Shown: positions 32,557 to 46,578, numbered from the stretch's first letter. The stretch: DNA of 64,000 bases from Mycolicibacter senuensis (GCF_002101885.1 NZ_LQPS01000022.1:1-64000), one strand, 5' to 3'. Notes: a model not told the origin generated them from the sequence alone. Numbers and translations: made by a program.

Positions 32557-33403
32557 ATGCGATCATGTTTTTCTTAGCTTCATGGGGCCTTGCCGGCTTC
32601 CGCGGCCGAAGCGCGCTCCGGCCCCATAACCTGGGGCTCATGGGCGAAGCCGGCATCGACTTCGGCGGCTACCTGATCGATCACGAAGTCGGGCGCGGGG
32701 GGCACGCCACCGTCTACCGAGCCCGCGACTCCCGGCTCCGGGCCGACCACGCCCCGCCGGTGGCGCTGAAGGTCCTCGACGAAGCGCATCGCACGTCCGC
32801 CGAGCAGGCGCGGTTGAACCGCGAGTTCGAGTTCGCGCGCGTCCTGGACCATCCCCATGTCGTCACCGTCTACCGGCACGGACCGTGTTGGCTGGCGATG
32901 CAATTCATCGACGGCGGCAATTCGACCCGACTGCAGACCTTGCCGGATCGATTGCGCGCGCTGGCCCAGATCGCCGACGCGCTCGACTACGCCCATCACA
33001 GCGGCATCGTGCACTGCGACGTCAAACCGGCCAACATCCTGATCGCCGCGGACTTCCCCCGCGCCGGGGCGGTGCTGACCGACTTCGGGTCGGCGCACGC
33101 CGTCGTCGAGGACGTCGGGAACCGGCCCCGAATCCCCGGTAACCCCGAGGTCTCGCTGCCCTACACCGCCCCGGAGATCCTCTGCGGCAAAGCCCCGTCG
33201 GCCGCCACCGACGAATACGCGCTGGCCTGCACCGCGGTCGAGTTGCTCACCGGGGCACCGCCGTTCCCCGCGTCGAGCGCCGCCGAACTGGTGGACGCGC
33301 ACCTGCGGCGGCTGCCGCCGCCCGTCCCGGCGGCGTTCGGACCGGCCGCCCGCGCCCTCGACGTCGTGGTGGAACGCGCCATGGCGAAATTACCGGCGCG
33401 GCG

Positions 33404-36373
<2,970 letters not shown>

Positions 36374-36397
36374 CCGCACACCATAGGGTGATCGTTG

Positions 36398-37939
36398 ATG
36401 AAGCCTTTCTACGTCACCACCGCAATCACCTATCCCAATGGTGATCCGCACATCGGTCACGCCTACGAGTACATCGCCACCGACGCGATCGCCCGGTTCC
36501 ACCGGCTCGACGGATTCGATGTGCGGTACCTGACCGGCACCGACGAGCACGGGCTGAAGATGGCCGAGACCGCCGCTGCCGAAGGCATCCCGACCGCGGA
36601 GCTGGCGCGGCGCAACTCCGATGTGTTCCAGCGCCTGCAGGAGCGGCTCAACATCTCCTTCGACCGGTTCATCCGGACCACCGACGCCGACCATCTGGCG
36701 GCCTCCAAGGCGATCTGGCAGCGCATGGTCGACACCGGTGATATCTACCTGGACACCTACTCGGGCTGGTACTCGGTACGCGACGAGCGGTTCTTCACCG
36801 AGGCCGAGACCCGGATGGCCGAAGCCGGTTCGCGAATCGCCGCCGAAACCGGGGCGCCGGTGACCTGGACCGAGGAGCAGACCTACTTCTTCCGGCTGTC
36901 GGCCTACACCGACAAGCTGCTGGCGCACTACGAGGCCAACCCCGGCTTCATCGCCCCGGAGGTGCGCCGCAACGAGGTGGTCAGCTTCGTCTCCGGCGGG
37001 CTGCGCGACCTGTCGATCTCGCGCACCTCGTTCGACTGGGGCGTGCCGGTGCCCGGCCACCCCGACCACGTGATGTACGTCTGGGTGGACGCCCTGACCA
37101 ACTACCTGACCGGGGTCGGCTACCCCGACACCGAATCCGAGTCCTTCCGCCGGTACTGGCCGGCCGATCTGCACATGATCGGCAAGGACATCATCAGATT
37201 CCACACCGTGTACTGGCCCGCGTTTCTGATGTCGGCCGGAATCGAGCTGCCGCGCAAGGTTTTCGCCCACGGCTTCCTGCTCAACAGCGGCGAGAAGATG
37301 AGCAAGTCGGTGGGCAACGTCATCGACCCGGTCGAGTTCGTGGAGAAGTTCGGGGTCGACCAGGTGCGGTATTTCCTGCTCCGCGAGATCCCGTTCGGAC
37401 AGGACGGCAGCATCTCCGAGGAGGCGATGATCAGCCGCAGCAACGCCGACCTGGCCAACGAGCTGGGGAACCTGGCGCAGCGGTCGCTGTCGATGGTCGC
37501 CAAGAACCTGGCCGGCGTCGTCCCGGAGCCGCTGGCGTCCACCGGCGACGATGAGAAGCTGCTGGCGCAGGCCGACGGGTTGCTGGAGAAGGTGCGGGCG
37601 GCGTTCGGCAGCCAGGCCATGCATCTGGGCCTGGAAGCGATCTGGCTGATGCTGGGTGCGGCCAACCGGTACTTCTCCGCCCACGAGCCGTGGAAGCTCG
37701 CCAAGAGCGAATCCGCCGCCGATCAGGCGCGGTTCGGCACCGTCTTGTACACCACGCTGGAGGTGGTGCGGATCGCGGCGCTACTGGCGCAGCCGGTGAT
37801 GCCCGAATCGGCGGGCAAGCTGCTGGACCTGCTGGGCCAGACCGCCGAGCAGCGGATGTTCACCGCCGTGCCGCACCGGCTGGCTCCCGGCCTGACGCTG
37901 CCGGCGCCGTCCGGGGTGTTCCCGCGCTACCAGCCGTGA
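36398..37939 (+). CDS. metG: Methionine--tRNA ligase
   Basis: A 513-residue class I synthetase, orthologue of Rv1007c. [20 protein letters not shown] contains [16 protein letters not shown] the specificity strand, [20 protein letters not shown] the connecting motif, and [10 protein letters not shown] the KMSKS loop. There is no C-terminal tRNA-binding appendage, as in M. tuberculosis. ATG 36398 gives the usual [10 protein letters not shown] start. Confidence 0.98.
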   Translation: MKPFYVTTAITYPNGDPHIGHAYEYIATDAIARFHRLDGFDVRYLTGTDEHGLKMAETAAAEGIPTAELARRNSDVFQRLQERLNISFDRFIRTTDADHLAASKAIWQRMVDTGDIYLDTYSGWYSVRDERFFTEAETRMAEAGSRIAAETGAPVTWTEEQTYFFRLSAYTDKLLAHYEANPGFIAPEVRRNEVVSFVSGGLRDLSISRTSFDWGVPVPGHPDHVMYVWVDALTNYLTGVGYPDTESESFRRYWPADLHMIGKDIIRFHTVYWPAFLMSAGIELPRKVFAHGFLLNSGEKMSKSVGNVIDPVEFVEKFGVDQVRYFLLREIPFGQDGSISEEAMISRSNADLANELGNLAQRSLSMVAKNLAGVVPEPLASTGDDEKLLAQADGLLEKVRAAFGSQAMHLGLEAIWLMLGAANRYFSAHEPWKLAKSESAADQARFGTVLYTTLEVVRIAALLAQPVMPESAGKLLDLLGQTAEQRMFTAVPHRLAPGLTLPAPSGVFPRYQP

Positions 37940-37952
37940 GCTGACCGGACGC

Positions 37953-38306
37953 CTACCGCGGGTCCAGCCGGACGACCACTTTCACCCGGCCCTGCTCGTC
38001 GCGCTCTGCGACGGCGTGCCCGGGCCGGTCCGCGCCGTCGAGCCGGATCTTCAACGGCCCGCCGTCGCCGGAGAAGTTGCGCCACCAGGCCTTCTTGTCG
38101 GGCAGGGTCACTCCGATGGCGACCTCGTCACCGCTGCGCCAGTAGCTCACCGGAAGGGTGAAGGTCTTCCCGGACCGCCGCCCGACATAGCTGATCATGG
38201 TGAGCCGCCGACCCAACCTGGGACCGAGCAGCGGTGCGGTGACCAGCGACGTCGTCACAGCATTGAATGCGCGGACAAACATCCGCGCCGGACCACCGAA
38301 ACCCAT
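37953..38306 (-). CDS. Deazaflavin-type nitroreductase-like split-barrel protein
   Basis: A 117-residue protein resembling F420H2-dependent split-barrel proteins (Ddn/DUF385-like). RRLTMISYVGRRSGKTFTLP corresponds to the cofactor strand TxGRxSGxxRxxP, and KKAWWRNFSGDGGPLKIRL to the WxxNLxANP region, though NLxANP is replaced by NFSGDGG. Cofactor and substrate are not proven. It converges on metG with a 13-bp gap. Confidence 0.65.
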   Translation of the reverse strand: MGFGGPARMFVRAFNAVTTSLVTAPLLGPRLGRRLTMISYVGRRSGKTFTLPVSYWRSGDEVAIGVTLPDKKAWWRNFSGDGGPLKIRLDGADRPGHAVAERDEQGRVKVVVRLDPR

Positions 38307-38344
38307 GGCCCCACCCTACGCACGCCGTGAAACAGCTCACAGTG

Positions 38345-38371
38345 CGTCACATACCGGCGGTCGGGGGTGTC
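38345..38371 (+). promoter_or_regulatory. ECF41-type promoter for the oxidoreductase-sigma operon
   Basis: CGTCACA (38345-38351), exactly 16 nt, TGTC (38368-38371). The published ECF41 consensus is TGTCACA-N16-CGTC; this differs by one base in each box. It lies 37 bp before the start of the operon that encodes an ECF41 sigma factor, as expected for self-control. Confidence 0.6.
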
Positions 38372-38408
38372 TTGAGGGCATCACCACCTCCAGAGACAGG
38401 AGCAACTC

Positions 38409-39587
38409 ATGATCCGCACCCACGTTGTCGTCGTCGGCGGCGGTTACGCCGGCACCCTGGCCGCCAACCGGCTGCGTCAGCATCCCGGCGTCGACATCAC
38501 CCTGGTCAACCCGCGTCCGGCGTTCGTCGAGCGAATCCGGCTGCACCAGTACGTCGCCGGAACCGGCACCGCCACCATCGACTTCCCAGAACTGCTCGGT
38601 GACGAGATCCGACTGGTGGTCGACTCCGCCACCCGGATCGACACCGCGGACCGCCGGGTCCTGCTGGCCTCCGGTGCCGCGCTGGACTACCACTACCTCA
38701 TCTACGCCGTGGGCAGCACCGGCGCGATCACCCCCGCAGTCCCCGGAGCTGCCGAATTCGCCTATTCCATCAGCGAATTGGAGGTCGCGCAGCGGCTGCT
38801 GGCCCGCCTCGGCGAGTTGACGCCGGACGCGCCGGTGACCGTGGTCGGCGGCGGGCTGACCGGAATCGAAGCGGCTTCCGAACTGGCCGGGCAGGGTCGC
38901 ACCGTCACCCTGGTCTGCGGCGGGACGCTGGGGCCGTCCCTGCACACCGCGGGGCGCCGCTCGGTGGCCAAGGCCTTGCGCAAGCTTGGCGTCGACGTGC
39001 GCGAAGCCGCCACGGTCGCCGAGGTCCGGCCCGATGCCGTGCTGCTGGCCGACGGCTCGACGCTGCCCAGCCAGGTGACGGTCTGGACCGCGGGCTTCGG
39101 CGTCCCGGAGCTGGCCAGGGTCAGCGGGCTGGCCACCGACGCGCTGGGACGGCTCCTCACCGACGAGACCCTGACCAGCATCGACAACCCGTGGATCATG
39201 GCGGCCGGGGACGCGGCCGCGCCGTCCGGCCAGCCGTTGCGGATGAGCTGCCAGGCCGCCCTGCCGCTGGGCGCCCAAGCTGCCAACACGGTGCTGGCCC
39301 GGATCGCCGGCGACTCACCGGCGGCGCTGGACCAATCGTTCGCCGCCCAGTGCATCAGCGTGGGCCGCCACGCCGCGACCGTTCAGTTGTCCCACCGCGA
39401 CGACACCCCTACCAGGGCCTTCATCGGGGGCCGGCTCGGCGCGGTGGTCAAGGAGACGATCTGCAAATTCACGGTGAAGTTGATCCGCGGCGAGGCGGCC
39501 AAGCCGGGCTCGTACCGTTGGTTCAAGGGCGGCCGGGCGGCCCAGATCGCTCAGCGGCAAGCAGACCGGGAGGCGACGGTGCGATGA
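38409..39587 (+). CDS. FAD/NAD(P)-dependent oxidoreductase, NDH-2-like
   Basis: A 392-residue flavoprotein. VVVVGGGYAGTLAANRL is the FAD loop, LIYAVGSTGAITPAVPG and VTVVGGGLTGIEAASEL the NAD(P) loop, and NPWIMAAGDAAAPSGQP the second FAD motif. It resembles type II NADH dehydrogenases but is shorter and lacks a membrane anchor. Such oxidoreductases are the usual partners and targets of ECF41 sigma factors. ATG 38409 follows ACAGGAG. Its stop overlaps the sigma gene by ATGA. Confidence 0.9.
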   Translation: MIRTHVVVVGGGYAGTLAANRLRQHPGVDITLVNPRPAFVERIRLHQYVAGTGTATIDFPELLGDEIRLVVDSATRIDTADRRVLLASGAALDYHYLIYAVGSTGAITPAVPGAAEFAYSISELEVAQRLLARLGELTPDAPVTVVGGGLTGIEAASELAGQGRTVTLVCGGTLGPSLHTAGRRSVAKALRKLGVDVREAATVAEVRPDAVLLADGSTLPSQVTVWTAGFGVPELARVSGLATDALGRLLTDETLTSIDNPWIMAAGDAAAPSGQPLRMSCQAALPLGAQAANTVLARIAGDSPAALDQSFAAQCISVGRHAATVQLSHRDDTPTRAFIGGRLGAVVKETICKFTVKLIRGEAAKPGSYRWFKGGRAAQIAQRQADREATVR

Positions 39588-40477
39588 GCGAACACACCGA
39601 CCGGTTCACCGAACTACGACCGCTGCTGTTCACCATCGCCTACGAGATCCTGGGCTCGGCAACCGAATCCGACGATGTGCTGCAGGACAGCTACCTGCGC
39701 TGGGCCGAGGTCGACCTGGCCGAGGTGCGCGACGTCAAGGCGTACCTGGCCAGCCTGGTCACCCGGCAGGCGCTCAACGCACTGCGGGCCGGCGCCCGGC
39801 GCCGCGAGGATTATGTCGGTCCGTGGCTGCCCGAGCCGCTGCTGCTGGACGAACACGACCCGGCCGCCGATGTCGTTCTCGCCGAATCGGTCTCGATGGC
39901 GATGCTGGTGGTGCTGGAGACACTCAGTCCCGACGAGCGTGCGGTGTTCGTGCTACGCGAGGTGTTCGGGTTCGACTACGACGAGATCGCGGCCGCGGTG
40001 GGCAAGTCGGCGGCCGCGGCCCGGCAGGTCGCGCATCGGGCCCGCGGCCACGTCCAGGCCCGCCGGCCGCGGTACAGCCCGGTGGACCCCGAGCAGAACG
40101 CTCGGGTCACCGCGGAGTTCATGACCGCCGCGGCCGGCGGCGACATCACCACCGTGATGTCGCTGTTGGCGCCCGACGTGGTGTGGACCGCCGACAGCGG
40201 CGGCAAGGCCAGTGCTGCGCGCCGGCCGATCGTCGGCGCCGACAAGGTGGCCCGCACCGTCGTCGGCCTACTCAAGCAGGGCGCCGAGCTTCCCGACGTC
40301 CGGATAGAGACGGCGACCTGCAACTCCGCCCCGGCAGTGCTGCTCTACAGCGCGGGCCGGCTCGAAGGCGTGTTCACCGTCGAGATCGTCGACGGCCTGA
40401 TCACCAACTTCTACGCGATGCGCAATCCGGACAAGCTGGCGGCGGTAGCGGCCGCCCGGGAGATCACCCGCAGCTGA
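39584..40477 (+). CDS. ECF41-type (SigJ-like) sigma factor with SnoaL domain
   Basis: A 297-residue ECF sigma factor. Region 2 has LFTIAYEILGSATESDDVLQD, region 4 has SPDERAVFVLREVFGFDYDE. A SnoaL-like C-terminal domain holds DSGGK (204-208; family DGGGK) and NPDKL (281-285); WLPEP (81-85) lies in the linker. All three motifs mark group ECF41, where the C-terminal domain acts in place of a separate anti-sigma factor. ATG 39584 overlaps the oxidoreductase stop. Confidence 0.92.
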   Translation: MSEHTDRFTELRPLLFTIAYEILGSATESDDVLQDSYLRWAEVDLAEVRDVKAYLASLVTRQALNALRAGARRREDYVGPWLPEPLLLDEHDPAADVVLAESVSMAMLVVLETLSPDERAVFVLREVFGFDYDEIAAAVGKSAAAARQVAHRARGHVQARRPRYSPVDPEQNARVTAEFMTAAAGGDITTVMSLLAPDVVWTADSGGKASAARRPIVGADKVARTVVGLLKQGAELPDVRIETATCNSAPAVLLYSAGRLEGVFTVEIVDGLITNFYAMRNPDKLAAVAAAREITRS

Positions 40478-40498
40478 AACGTCTGACAAGCTGGTGCG

Positions 40499-41740
40499 GT
40501 GCGAATCGAGCGGCTCGGCGACCTGGGCACGGCACCGCAGGTGCTGCGCGCGGTCGGTGCCGCCGCCGTGCGGTGCGGGCTGCCGCCGCCGGCCGCGTTG
40601 ACCGGCGAGTGGTTCGGCAGCCGGGCCGTGATCGCGCCCAGCGTGGCCGTCGAGCCCGTCGACCCCGTCGAGGTGTTCGACGTCTCTCCCGGCCGGCGGT
40701 GCGAGGCAGTGGGCGGCGGCTGGATCGGATATCTGTCCTACCCGGATCCCGGTGCCGACGACCTGGGTCCCCGGATTCCGGAGGCTGCCGGCGGCTGGAC
40801 CGACTGCGTCTTGCGTCAGGACAACACAGGGCAGTGGTGGTTCGAGAGTCTTTCCGGCGCCCCGATGCCGGGCTGGCTGACCGAGGCGCTGACAACACCC
40901 GCGCCGGAGCGCCACTGCCGCATCTTCTGGCAGACACCTGACCGGCAGACGCACCGCGCCGGGGTGCTGGCCTGCCTGGAGGCCATCCGGGCCGGCGAGG
41001 TGTATCAGGCGTGTGTGTGCACCCGCTTCACCGGAACCGTCACCGGCGCCCCGCTGGACTTCTTCGCCGACGCGGTGGCCCGCACCGGCCCCGCGCGGGC
41101 CGCCTACCTGGCCGGCGGCTGGGGCGCCGTGGCCTCGCTGTCGCCCGAGCTGTTTCTGCGCCGCCGCGGCGAGGGCGTGTCGTCCAGCCCGATCAAGGGC
41201 ACCCTGCCGCTCGACGCCCGCCCGTCGGCGTTGCGCGCCTCGGCCAAAGACGTCGCGGAAAACATCATGATCGTGGACCTGGTCCGCAACGACCTCGGGC
41301 GGGTGGCCGTCACCGGCACCGTCACGGTCCCCGAACTCTTGGCGGTGCGGCCCGCGCCCGGGGTGTGGCACCTGGTGTCGACGGTCTCGGCGCGGGTGCC
41401 GCAAGAGCTGACCATGTCCGAGTTGCTGGACGCGGCCTTCCCGCCCGCCTCGGTGACAGGAACCCCCAAACACCGTGCACGCCAGCTGCTTTCGGAGTGG
41501 GAACTGTCTCGTCGTGGCGCTTACTGCGGCACCGTGGGTTTGGCGTCACCGCTGGCCGGCTGCGAACTCAACGTCGCGATCCGCACCGTGGAATTCGATG
41601 CCGCCGGTGGCGCGGTGCTCGGGGTGGGCGGCGGTATCACCGCCGATTCGGATCCCGACGCCGAATGGCAGGAGTGCCTGCACAAGGCCGCCCCGATCGT
41701 CGCCGCCGGTCAGTCCCGGGCACGCAGCACCGCGTCGTAG
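40499..41740 (+). CDS. pabB: Aminodeoxychorismate synthase component I
   Basis: A 413-residue chorismate-utilising enzyme, orthologue of Rv1005c. It adds ammonia to chorismate on the way to p-aminobenzoate and folate. The core has EVYQACVCTRFTG, SSSPIKGTLPLDARPSALRA, NIMIVDLVRNDLGRVA, the catalytic stretch PPASVTGTPKHRARQLL and GAYCGTVGLASPLAG. GTG 40499 is the start. Its 3' end overlaps rsmI by 31 bp, convergent. Confidence 0.94.
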   Translation: MRIERLGDLGTAPQVLRAVGAAAVRCGLPPPAALTGEWFGSRAVIAPSVAVEPVDPVEVFDVSPGRRCEAVGGGWIGYLSYPDPGADDLGPRIPEAAGGWTDCVLRQDNTGQWWFESLSGAPMPGWLTEALTTPAPERHCRIFWQTPDRQTHRAGVLACLEAIRAGEVYQACVCTRFTGTVTGAPLDFFADAVARTGPARAAYLAGGWGAVASLSPELFLRRRGEGVSSSPIKGTLPLDARPSALRASAKDVAENIMIVDLVRNDLGRVAVTGTVTVPELLAVRPAPGVWHLVSTVSARVPQELTMSELLDAAFPPASVTGTPKHRARQLLSEWELSRRGAYCGTVGLASPLAGCELNVAIRTVEFDAAGGAVLGVGGGITADSDPDAEWQECLHKAAPIVAAGQSRARSTAS

Positions 41741-42546
41741 AGCTCACGCCGCGACACCGCACCGGGCGCCTCGGCGATCGCCTGCGCGCAGGCGTCTTTG
41801 ACCCGCATGCCCTCGCCGGTCAGTCGATTGACCTCCGCGACCAGCGCCGGCAGGTCGGCACGCGGCGTCGCCCCGGCCAGCACCACGGTAATCTCCCCCA
41901 GCACGCCGTCCACCGCCCAGTCGGCCAGCTCTGCCAGCGTCCCGCGCCGCACCTCCTCGTGGGTCTTGGTCAGCTCGCGGCACACCACCGCCCGCCGGTC
42001 ACCGCCCAGCGTGTCGGCCGCGTCGCGCAGGCAGTCGGCCAGCCGCCGCGGCGATTCGAAGAACACGCAGGTGCGTCGTTCGCCGGCCAGCGTGGCCAGC
42101 CATGCCCGGCGCGCCGCCGGCTTGCGCGGCGCGAAACCCTCGAAGCAGAAGCGCTCCGATGCCAGACCCGACACCGCCAGCGCGGTCGTCACCGCCGAGG
42201 GGCCGGGCAGGCAGCTCACCGGCAGCCCGGCCTCGACGCACGCGACCACCAGGCGGTAACCCGGGTCGCTGATCAACGGCATCCCGGCGTCGCTGACCAC
42301 CAGCACGGTGGCCCCGGCCTCGATGTCGGCGATCAGCGCCGGCACCCGTGTCGCCTCGTTGGCGTCGAACAGGCTGACCACCTTGCCGGCGATGCGCACG
42401 TCGAGCGCCTTGGCCAGCGTCCGCACCCGCCGGGTGTCCTCGGCGGCCACCACGTCGGCGGTGCCAAGTGCCGCCACCAGCCGCGGCGAGGCGTCACCGG
42501 GCTGGCCCAGCGGGGTGGCACCCAGCAGCAATCGACCGTCGGCCAT
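41710..42546 (-). CDS. rsmI: 16S rRNA (cytidine-2'-O)-methyltransferase
   Basis: A 278-residue RsmI, orthologue of Rv1003. It methylates the ribose of C1402. LLLGATPLGQPGDASPRLV, VVAAEDTRRVRTLAKAL, LVVSDAGMPLISDPGYRLV, CLPGPSAVTTALAVSGL and FFESPRRLADCL are family signatures. ATG 42546 is 24 bp from the divergent pmt. Confidence 0.95.
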   Translation of the reverse strand: MADGRLLLGATPLGQPGDASPRLVAALGTADVVAAEDTRRVRTLAKALDVRIAGKVVSLFDANEATRVPALIADIEAGATVLVVSDAGMPLISDPGYRLVVACVEAGLPVSCLPGPSAVTTALAVSGLASERFCFEGFAPRKPAARRAWLATLAGERRTCVFFESPRRLADCLRDAADTLGGDRRAVVCRELTKTHEEVRRGTLAELADWAVDGVLGEITVVLAGATPRADLPALVAEVNRLTGEGMRVKDACAQAIAEAPGAVSRRELYDAVLRARD

Positions 42547-42570
42547 GGCGCACAGCCTACGATCGTGGGG

Positions 42571-44130
42571 ATGAGCGCTCCGACCGCTACCAGCTCCGCG
42601 GCCGTGCCGGAGCGCACCGCTCCGGTGATCAGCCCGGGACTGCTGGTGCCGGTGGCCGATTTCGGGCCGTCCGACCGTGCCCGCGGCTGGGCGGTGACAG
42701 CCGCGGTCACCACGCTGGCCGCGGTGACCCGGTTCTCGAACCTGTACACCCCGACCGATGCCGGCACCCCGATCTTCGACGAGAAGCATTACGCGCCGCA
42801 GGCCTGGCAGATGCTGCACAACCACGGCGTCGAGGACAACCCCGGCTACGGCCTGGTGGTCCACCCTCCGGTCGGCAAGCACCTCATCGCGATCGGCGAG
42901 GCGCTGTTCGGCTACAACGGGTTGGGCTGGCGCTTCACCAGTGCGCTGCTCGGGGTGCTCGCGATCGCACTGCTGGTGCGGATCGTGCGCCGGATGACCC
43001 GATCCACCCTGGCCGGCGGGATCGCCGGGCTGCTGCTGGTCGGAGACGGCGTCAGCTTCGTGGCGGCGCGCACCGCGCTGCTGGACGGCTTCTTGACCTT
43101 CTTCGTGGTGGCGGCGTTCGGGGCGCTGATCGTCGACCGCGATCAGGTACGCACCCGGATGCACAACGTGTTGACCGAAGGCCGTTGCGGCGCAACGCCG
43201 TGGGGCCCCCGGCTTGGGGTGCGCTGGTGGCGCTTCGGCGCCGGGGTGCTGTTGGGTCTGGCCTGCGCCACCAAGTGGTCCGGACTGTATTTCGTGGTGT
43301 TCTTCGGGGCGATGTCCCTGGCCTTCGACGTGGCTGCCCGCCGGCAGTACCGGGTTCGCCGGCCGTGGCTGGGAACGCTGCGCCGCGATGTCGGCCCCAC
43401 CGCCTACGCGATGGTGCTGATCCCGTTCGGGGTGTATCTGGCGTCGTATGCGGCGTGGTTCGCCTCGGAGACGGGCGTGGACCGCCACGAGGAAGGGCAG
43501 TCGATCGGGCTGGAGAGCCGGTTCCCGGTGCCCGACGCGCTGCGGTCGCTTTGGCACTACACCTATCAGGCCTATCACTTCCACTCCGGCCTGACCAACG
43601 CCGCCGGCAACCACCATCCCTGGGAGTCCAAGCCGTGGGCCTGGCCGATGTCGCTGCGCCCGGTGCTCTACGCGATCGACCAGCACGACGTGCCGGGCTG
43701 CGGGGCGCAGTCCTGCGTCAAGGCGGTGATGCTGGTGGGCACGCCGGCGATGTGGTGGCTGGCGGTGCCGGTGCTGGGCTACGCATTGTGGCGAGCCCTG
43801 GTGCGCCATGACTGGCGCTACGCCGCGGCGCTGGTGGGCTACTGCGCCGGCTGGCTGCCGTGGTTCGCCGACATCGATCGGCAGATGTACTTCTTCTATG
43901 CGGTGCCGATGGCGCCGTTCCTGGCGATGTTGCTGGCGTTGATCTGCAGCGACATCGTCACCGACGGGCTTTCGCGCGGCGAGGAGCGGCGCACGCTCGG
44001 GCTGATCGCGGTGTGCTGTTACGTCGCACTGGTACTGACGAACTTCGCCTGGTTGTACCCGATCCTGACCGGGGTGCCGATCTCGCCGGCCACCTGGAAC
44101 ATGCAGATCTGGCTGCCCAGCTGGTCGTAG
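42571..44130 (+). CDS. pmt: Protein O-mannosyltransferase
   Basis: A 519-residue GT39 membrane enzyme, orthologue of Rv1002c. It transfers mannose from a polyprenyl phosphate to secreted Ser/Thr residues. The first loop has PIFDEKHYAPQAW with the conserved acidic pair; GLVVHPPVGKHLIAIG, ATKWSGLYFVVFFG and HHPWESKPWAWPMSLRP follow, with about 10-11 membrane helices. ATG 42571 is used; the longer open frame upstream overlaps pabB and is not real. Confidence 0.96.
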   Translation: MSAPTATSSAAVPERTAPVISPGLLVPVADFGPSDRARGWAVTAAVTTLAAVTRFSNLYTPTDAGTPIFDEKHYAPQAWQMLHNHGVEDNPGYGLVVHPPVGKHLIAIGEALFGYNGLGWRFTSALLGVLAIALLVRIVRRMTRSTLAGGIAGLLLVGDGVSFVAARTALLDGFLTFFVVAAFGALIVDRDQVRTRMHNVLTEGRCGATPWGPRLGVRWWRFGAGVLLGLACATKWSGLYFVVFFGAMSLAFDVAARRQYRVRRPWLGTLRRDVGPTAYAMVLIPFGVYLASYAAWFASETGVDRHEEGQSIGLESRFPVPDALRSLWHYTYQAYHFHSGLTNAAGNHHPWESKPWAWPMSLRPVLYAIDQHDVPGCGAQSCVKAVMLVGTPAMWWLAVPVLGYALWRALVRHDWRYAAALVGYCAGWLPWFADIDRQMYFFYAVPMAPFLAMLLALICSDIVTDGLSRGEERRTLGLIAVCCYVALVLTNFAWLYPILTGVPISPATWNMQIWLPSWS

Positions 44131-44198
44131 CGTCCGTGGCCCGTCGGCGCTGAACGCAATCTCGACGAATCGAACAGGCGTGCGATAGGCTGGCGGCC

Positions 44199-44795
44199 GT
44201 GGCGGTACCGGTACAGGAGTCGCTGTTCGACCTGAGTGAACGCCGGCAGCTGGGCGACGGCGCCTGGCTCGATGTCCGCCCCAACTGGGTGACCGAAGGC
44301 ACCGATCTGGTCGCCGAACTGCGATCCGCGATTCCGTGGCGGGCCGAACGCCGCCGGATGTATGACCGGCTGCTCGACGTTCCCCGGCTGGTCAGCTTCC
44401 ACGACCTGGCCGTCGACGACGCGCCCCACCCGGCGATCAGCCGGCTGCGCCGCCGGCTCAACGACATCTACGCCGGGGAACTCGGTGAACCGTTCGCCAC
44501 GGTGGGCTTGTGCCTGTACCGCGACGGCGACGACAGCGTGGCCTGGCATGGCGACACCCTCGGCCGCGGCGCGACGCAGGACACCATGGTCGCGATCGTC
44601 AGCGTCGGCGCCACCCGCACGTTCGCGCTGCGTCCCCGGGGCGGGGGCGCCGCACTGCGGCTGTCGCAACACCACGGCGACCTGCTGGTGATGGGCGGCT
44701 CCTGCCAGCGCACCTGGGAGCACTCGATACCGAAGACGGCCACACCCGTCGGCCCGCGGATCAGCATCCAGTTCCGGCCGCGCGGCGTGCGGTAG
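44199..44795 (+). CDS. AlkB-like 2-oxoglutarate/Fe(II) dioxygenase
   Basis: A 198-residue AlkB-family protein, orthologue of Rv1000c. WHGD gives H117 and D119, WEHSIPK gives H175 and the 2-oxoglutarate arginines are R187 and R193 (PRISIQFRPR). It would demethylate alkylated bases in nucleic acid. GTG 44199 is the start. arcA, which separates it from pmt in M. tuberculosis, is absent. Confidence 0.92.
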   Translation: MAVPVQESLFDLSERRQLGDGAWLDVRPNWVTEGTDLVAELRSAIPWRAERRRMYDRLLDVPRLVSFHDLAVDDAPHPAISRLRRRLNDIYAGELGEPFATVGLCLYRDGDDSVAWHGDTLGRGATQDTMVAIVSVGATRTFALRPRGGGAALRLSQHHGDLLVMGGSCQRTWEHSIPKTATPVGPRISIQFRPRGVR

Positions 44796-44804
44796 CTCGA
44801 AAGA

Positions 44805-45461
44805 TCAGCCCCGCACCGCGGCCACCGCGGCCACCAGCAGTTCGCGGGCTCGGGCGGTGTCGACGGGGATGACCGGCCTGTCCGGCGCCACCAGCGGGTT
44901 GGCGGTCACCAGCACCTGATACGGCCCGAAGTACGCCGAGTAGTTGTACAGCTCGCCGACGCGGGACTTGCCTCCGGCGACCGCCTCGACCACCCGGTGC
45001 ACCCCGGTGGTCTGCACGCCGTCGATGTGCGGCGCCTCGACCGTTTCGACCAGACCGCGCATCCGGTCGCCGGCGAAGCCGATCCGGCGGCAGGACTTAC
45101 CCGGCTCGTTGAACGGGACCGGCTCGGAGGTCTCCAGGGCGATGGTGATGAAGCGATTGCCGTTACCTTCGGCGGCCACCGCGGCCATATTGCCCTGCAC
45201 GCCCTGCGGCAGTTGCTGGCTGACTGCGAACCTCGAGCAGTCGGCGGGCTCGAACTTCAAGCCCGGCGGCAAAGTGTTGGCCGCCAGTAACTTCGGGTCC
45301 AGACCGGTGGGCGCGATGGCCTTGACCTGAAACTCCGGGCCGAAGGAGGATTTCACGTCGGCCACTTTGCCGATGTCGGCGGTCACCTCGGCGGGATCGG
45401 AGCTGCATGCGGCGAGCAAGCCGACACAGCCCACTGCCAGCACCGCGCGAAGGTTCAACAT
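44805..45461 (-). CDS. DUF5642-like lipoprotein (Rv0999-like)
   Basis: A 218-residue lipoprotein. A signal peptide (LRAVLAVGCVGLLAACSS) has lipobox LAAC with Cys19. The mature region includes SSFGPEFQVKAIAPTGLDP, LPPGLKFEPADCSRFAVSQ and NYSAYFGPYQVLVTANPL. Position next to patA (Rv0998) fits Rv0999. Function is unknown. ATG 45461 gives a clean lipoprotein start. Confidence 0.85.
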   Translation of the reverse strand: MLNLRAVLAVGCVGLLAACSSDPAEVTADIGKVADVKSSFGPEFQVKAIAPTGLDPKLLAANTLPPGLKFEPADCSRFAVSQQLPQGVQGNMAAVAAEGNGNRFITIALETSEPVPFNEPGKSCRRIGFAGDRMRGLVETVEAPHIDGVQTTGVHRVVEAVAGGKSRVGELYNYSAYFGPYQVLVTANPLVAPDRPVIPVDTARARELLVAAVAAVRG

Positions 45462-45504
45462 CGCAGCCAATCTACCCAACGCCGCCCAGCTCGGGTGGCG
45501 GCGG

Positions 45505-46578
<1,074 letters not shown>

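Noticed and set aside
32538..32639. 34-codon N-terminal extension of the Ser/Thr kinase from ATG 32538
   Set aside because: It runs through the A+T-rich divergent promoter and adds a hydrophobic run unlike the family; ATG 32640 fits better.
36374..37684. 437-codon N-terminal extension of tatD
   Set aside because: It is antisense to metG and lacks any domain; the family length fits 36373.
41011..42570. 520-codon upstream extension of pmt
   Set aside because: It overlaps pabB in another frame; the Pmt family begins near 42571.
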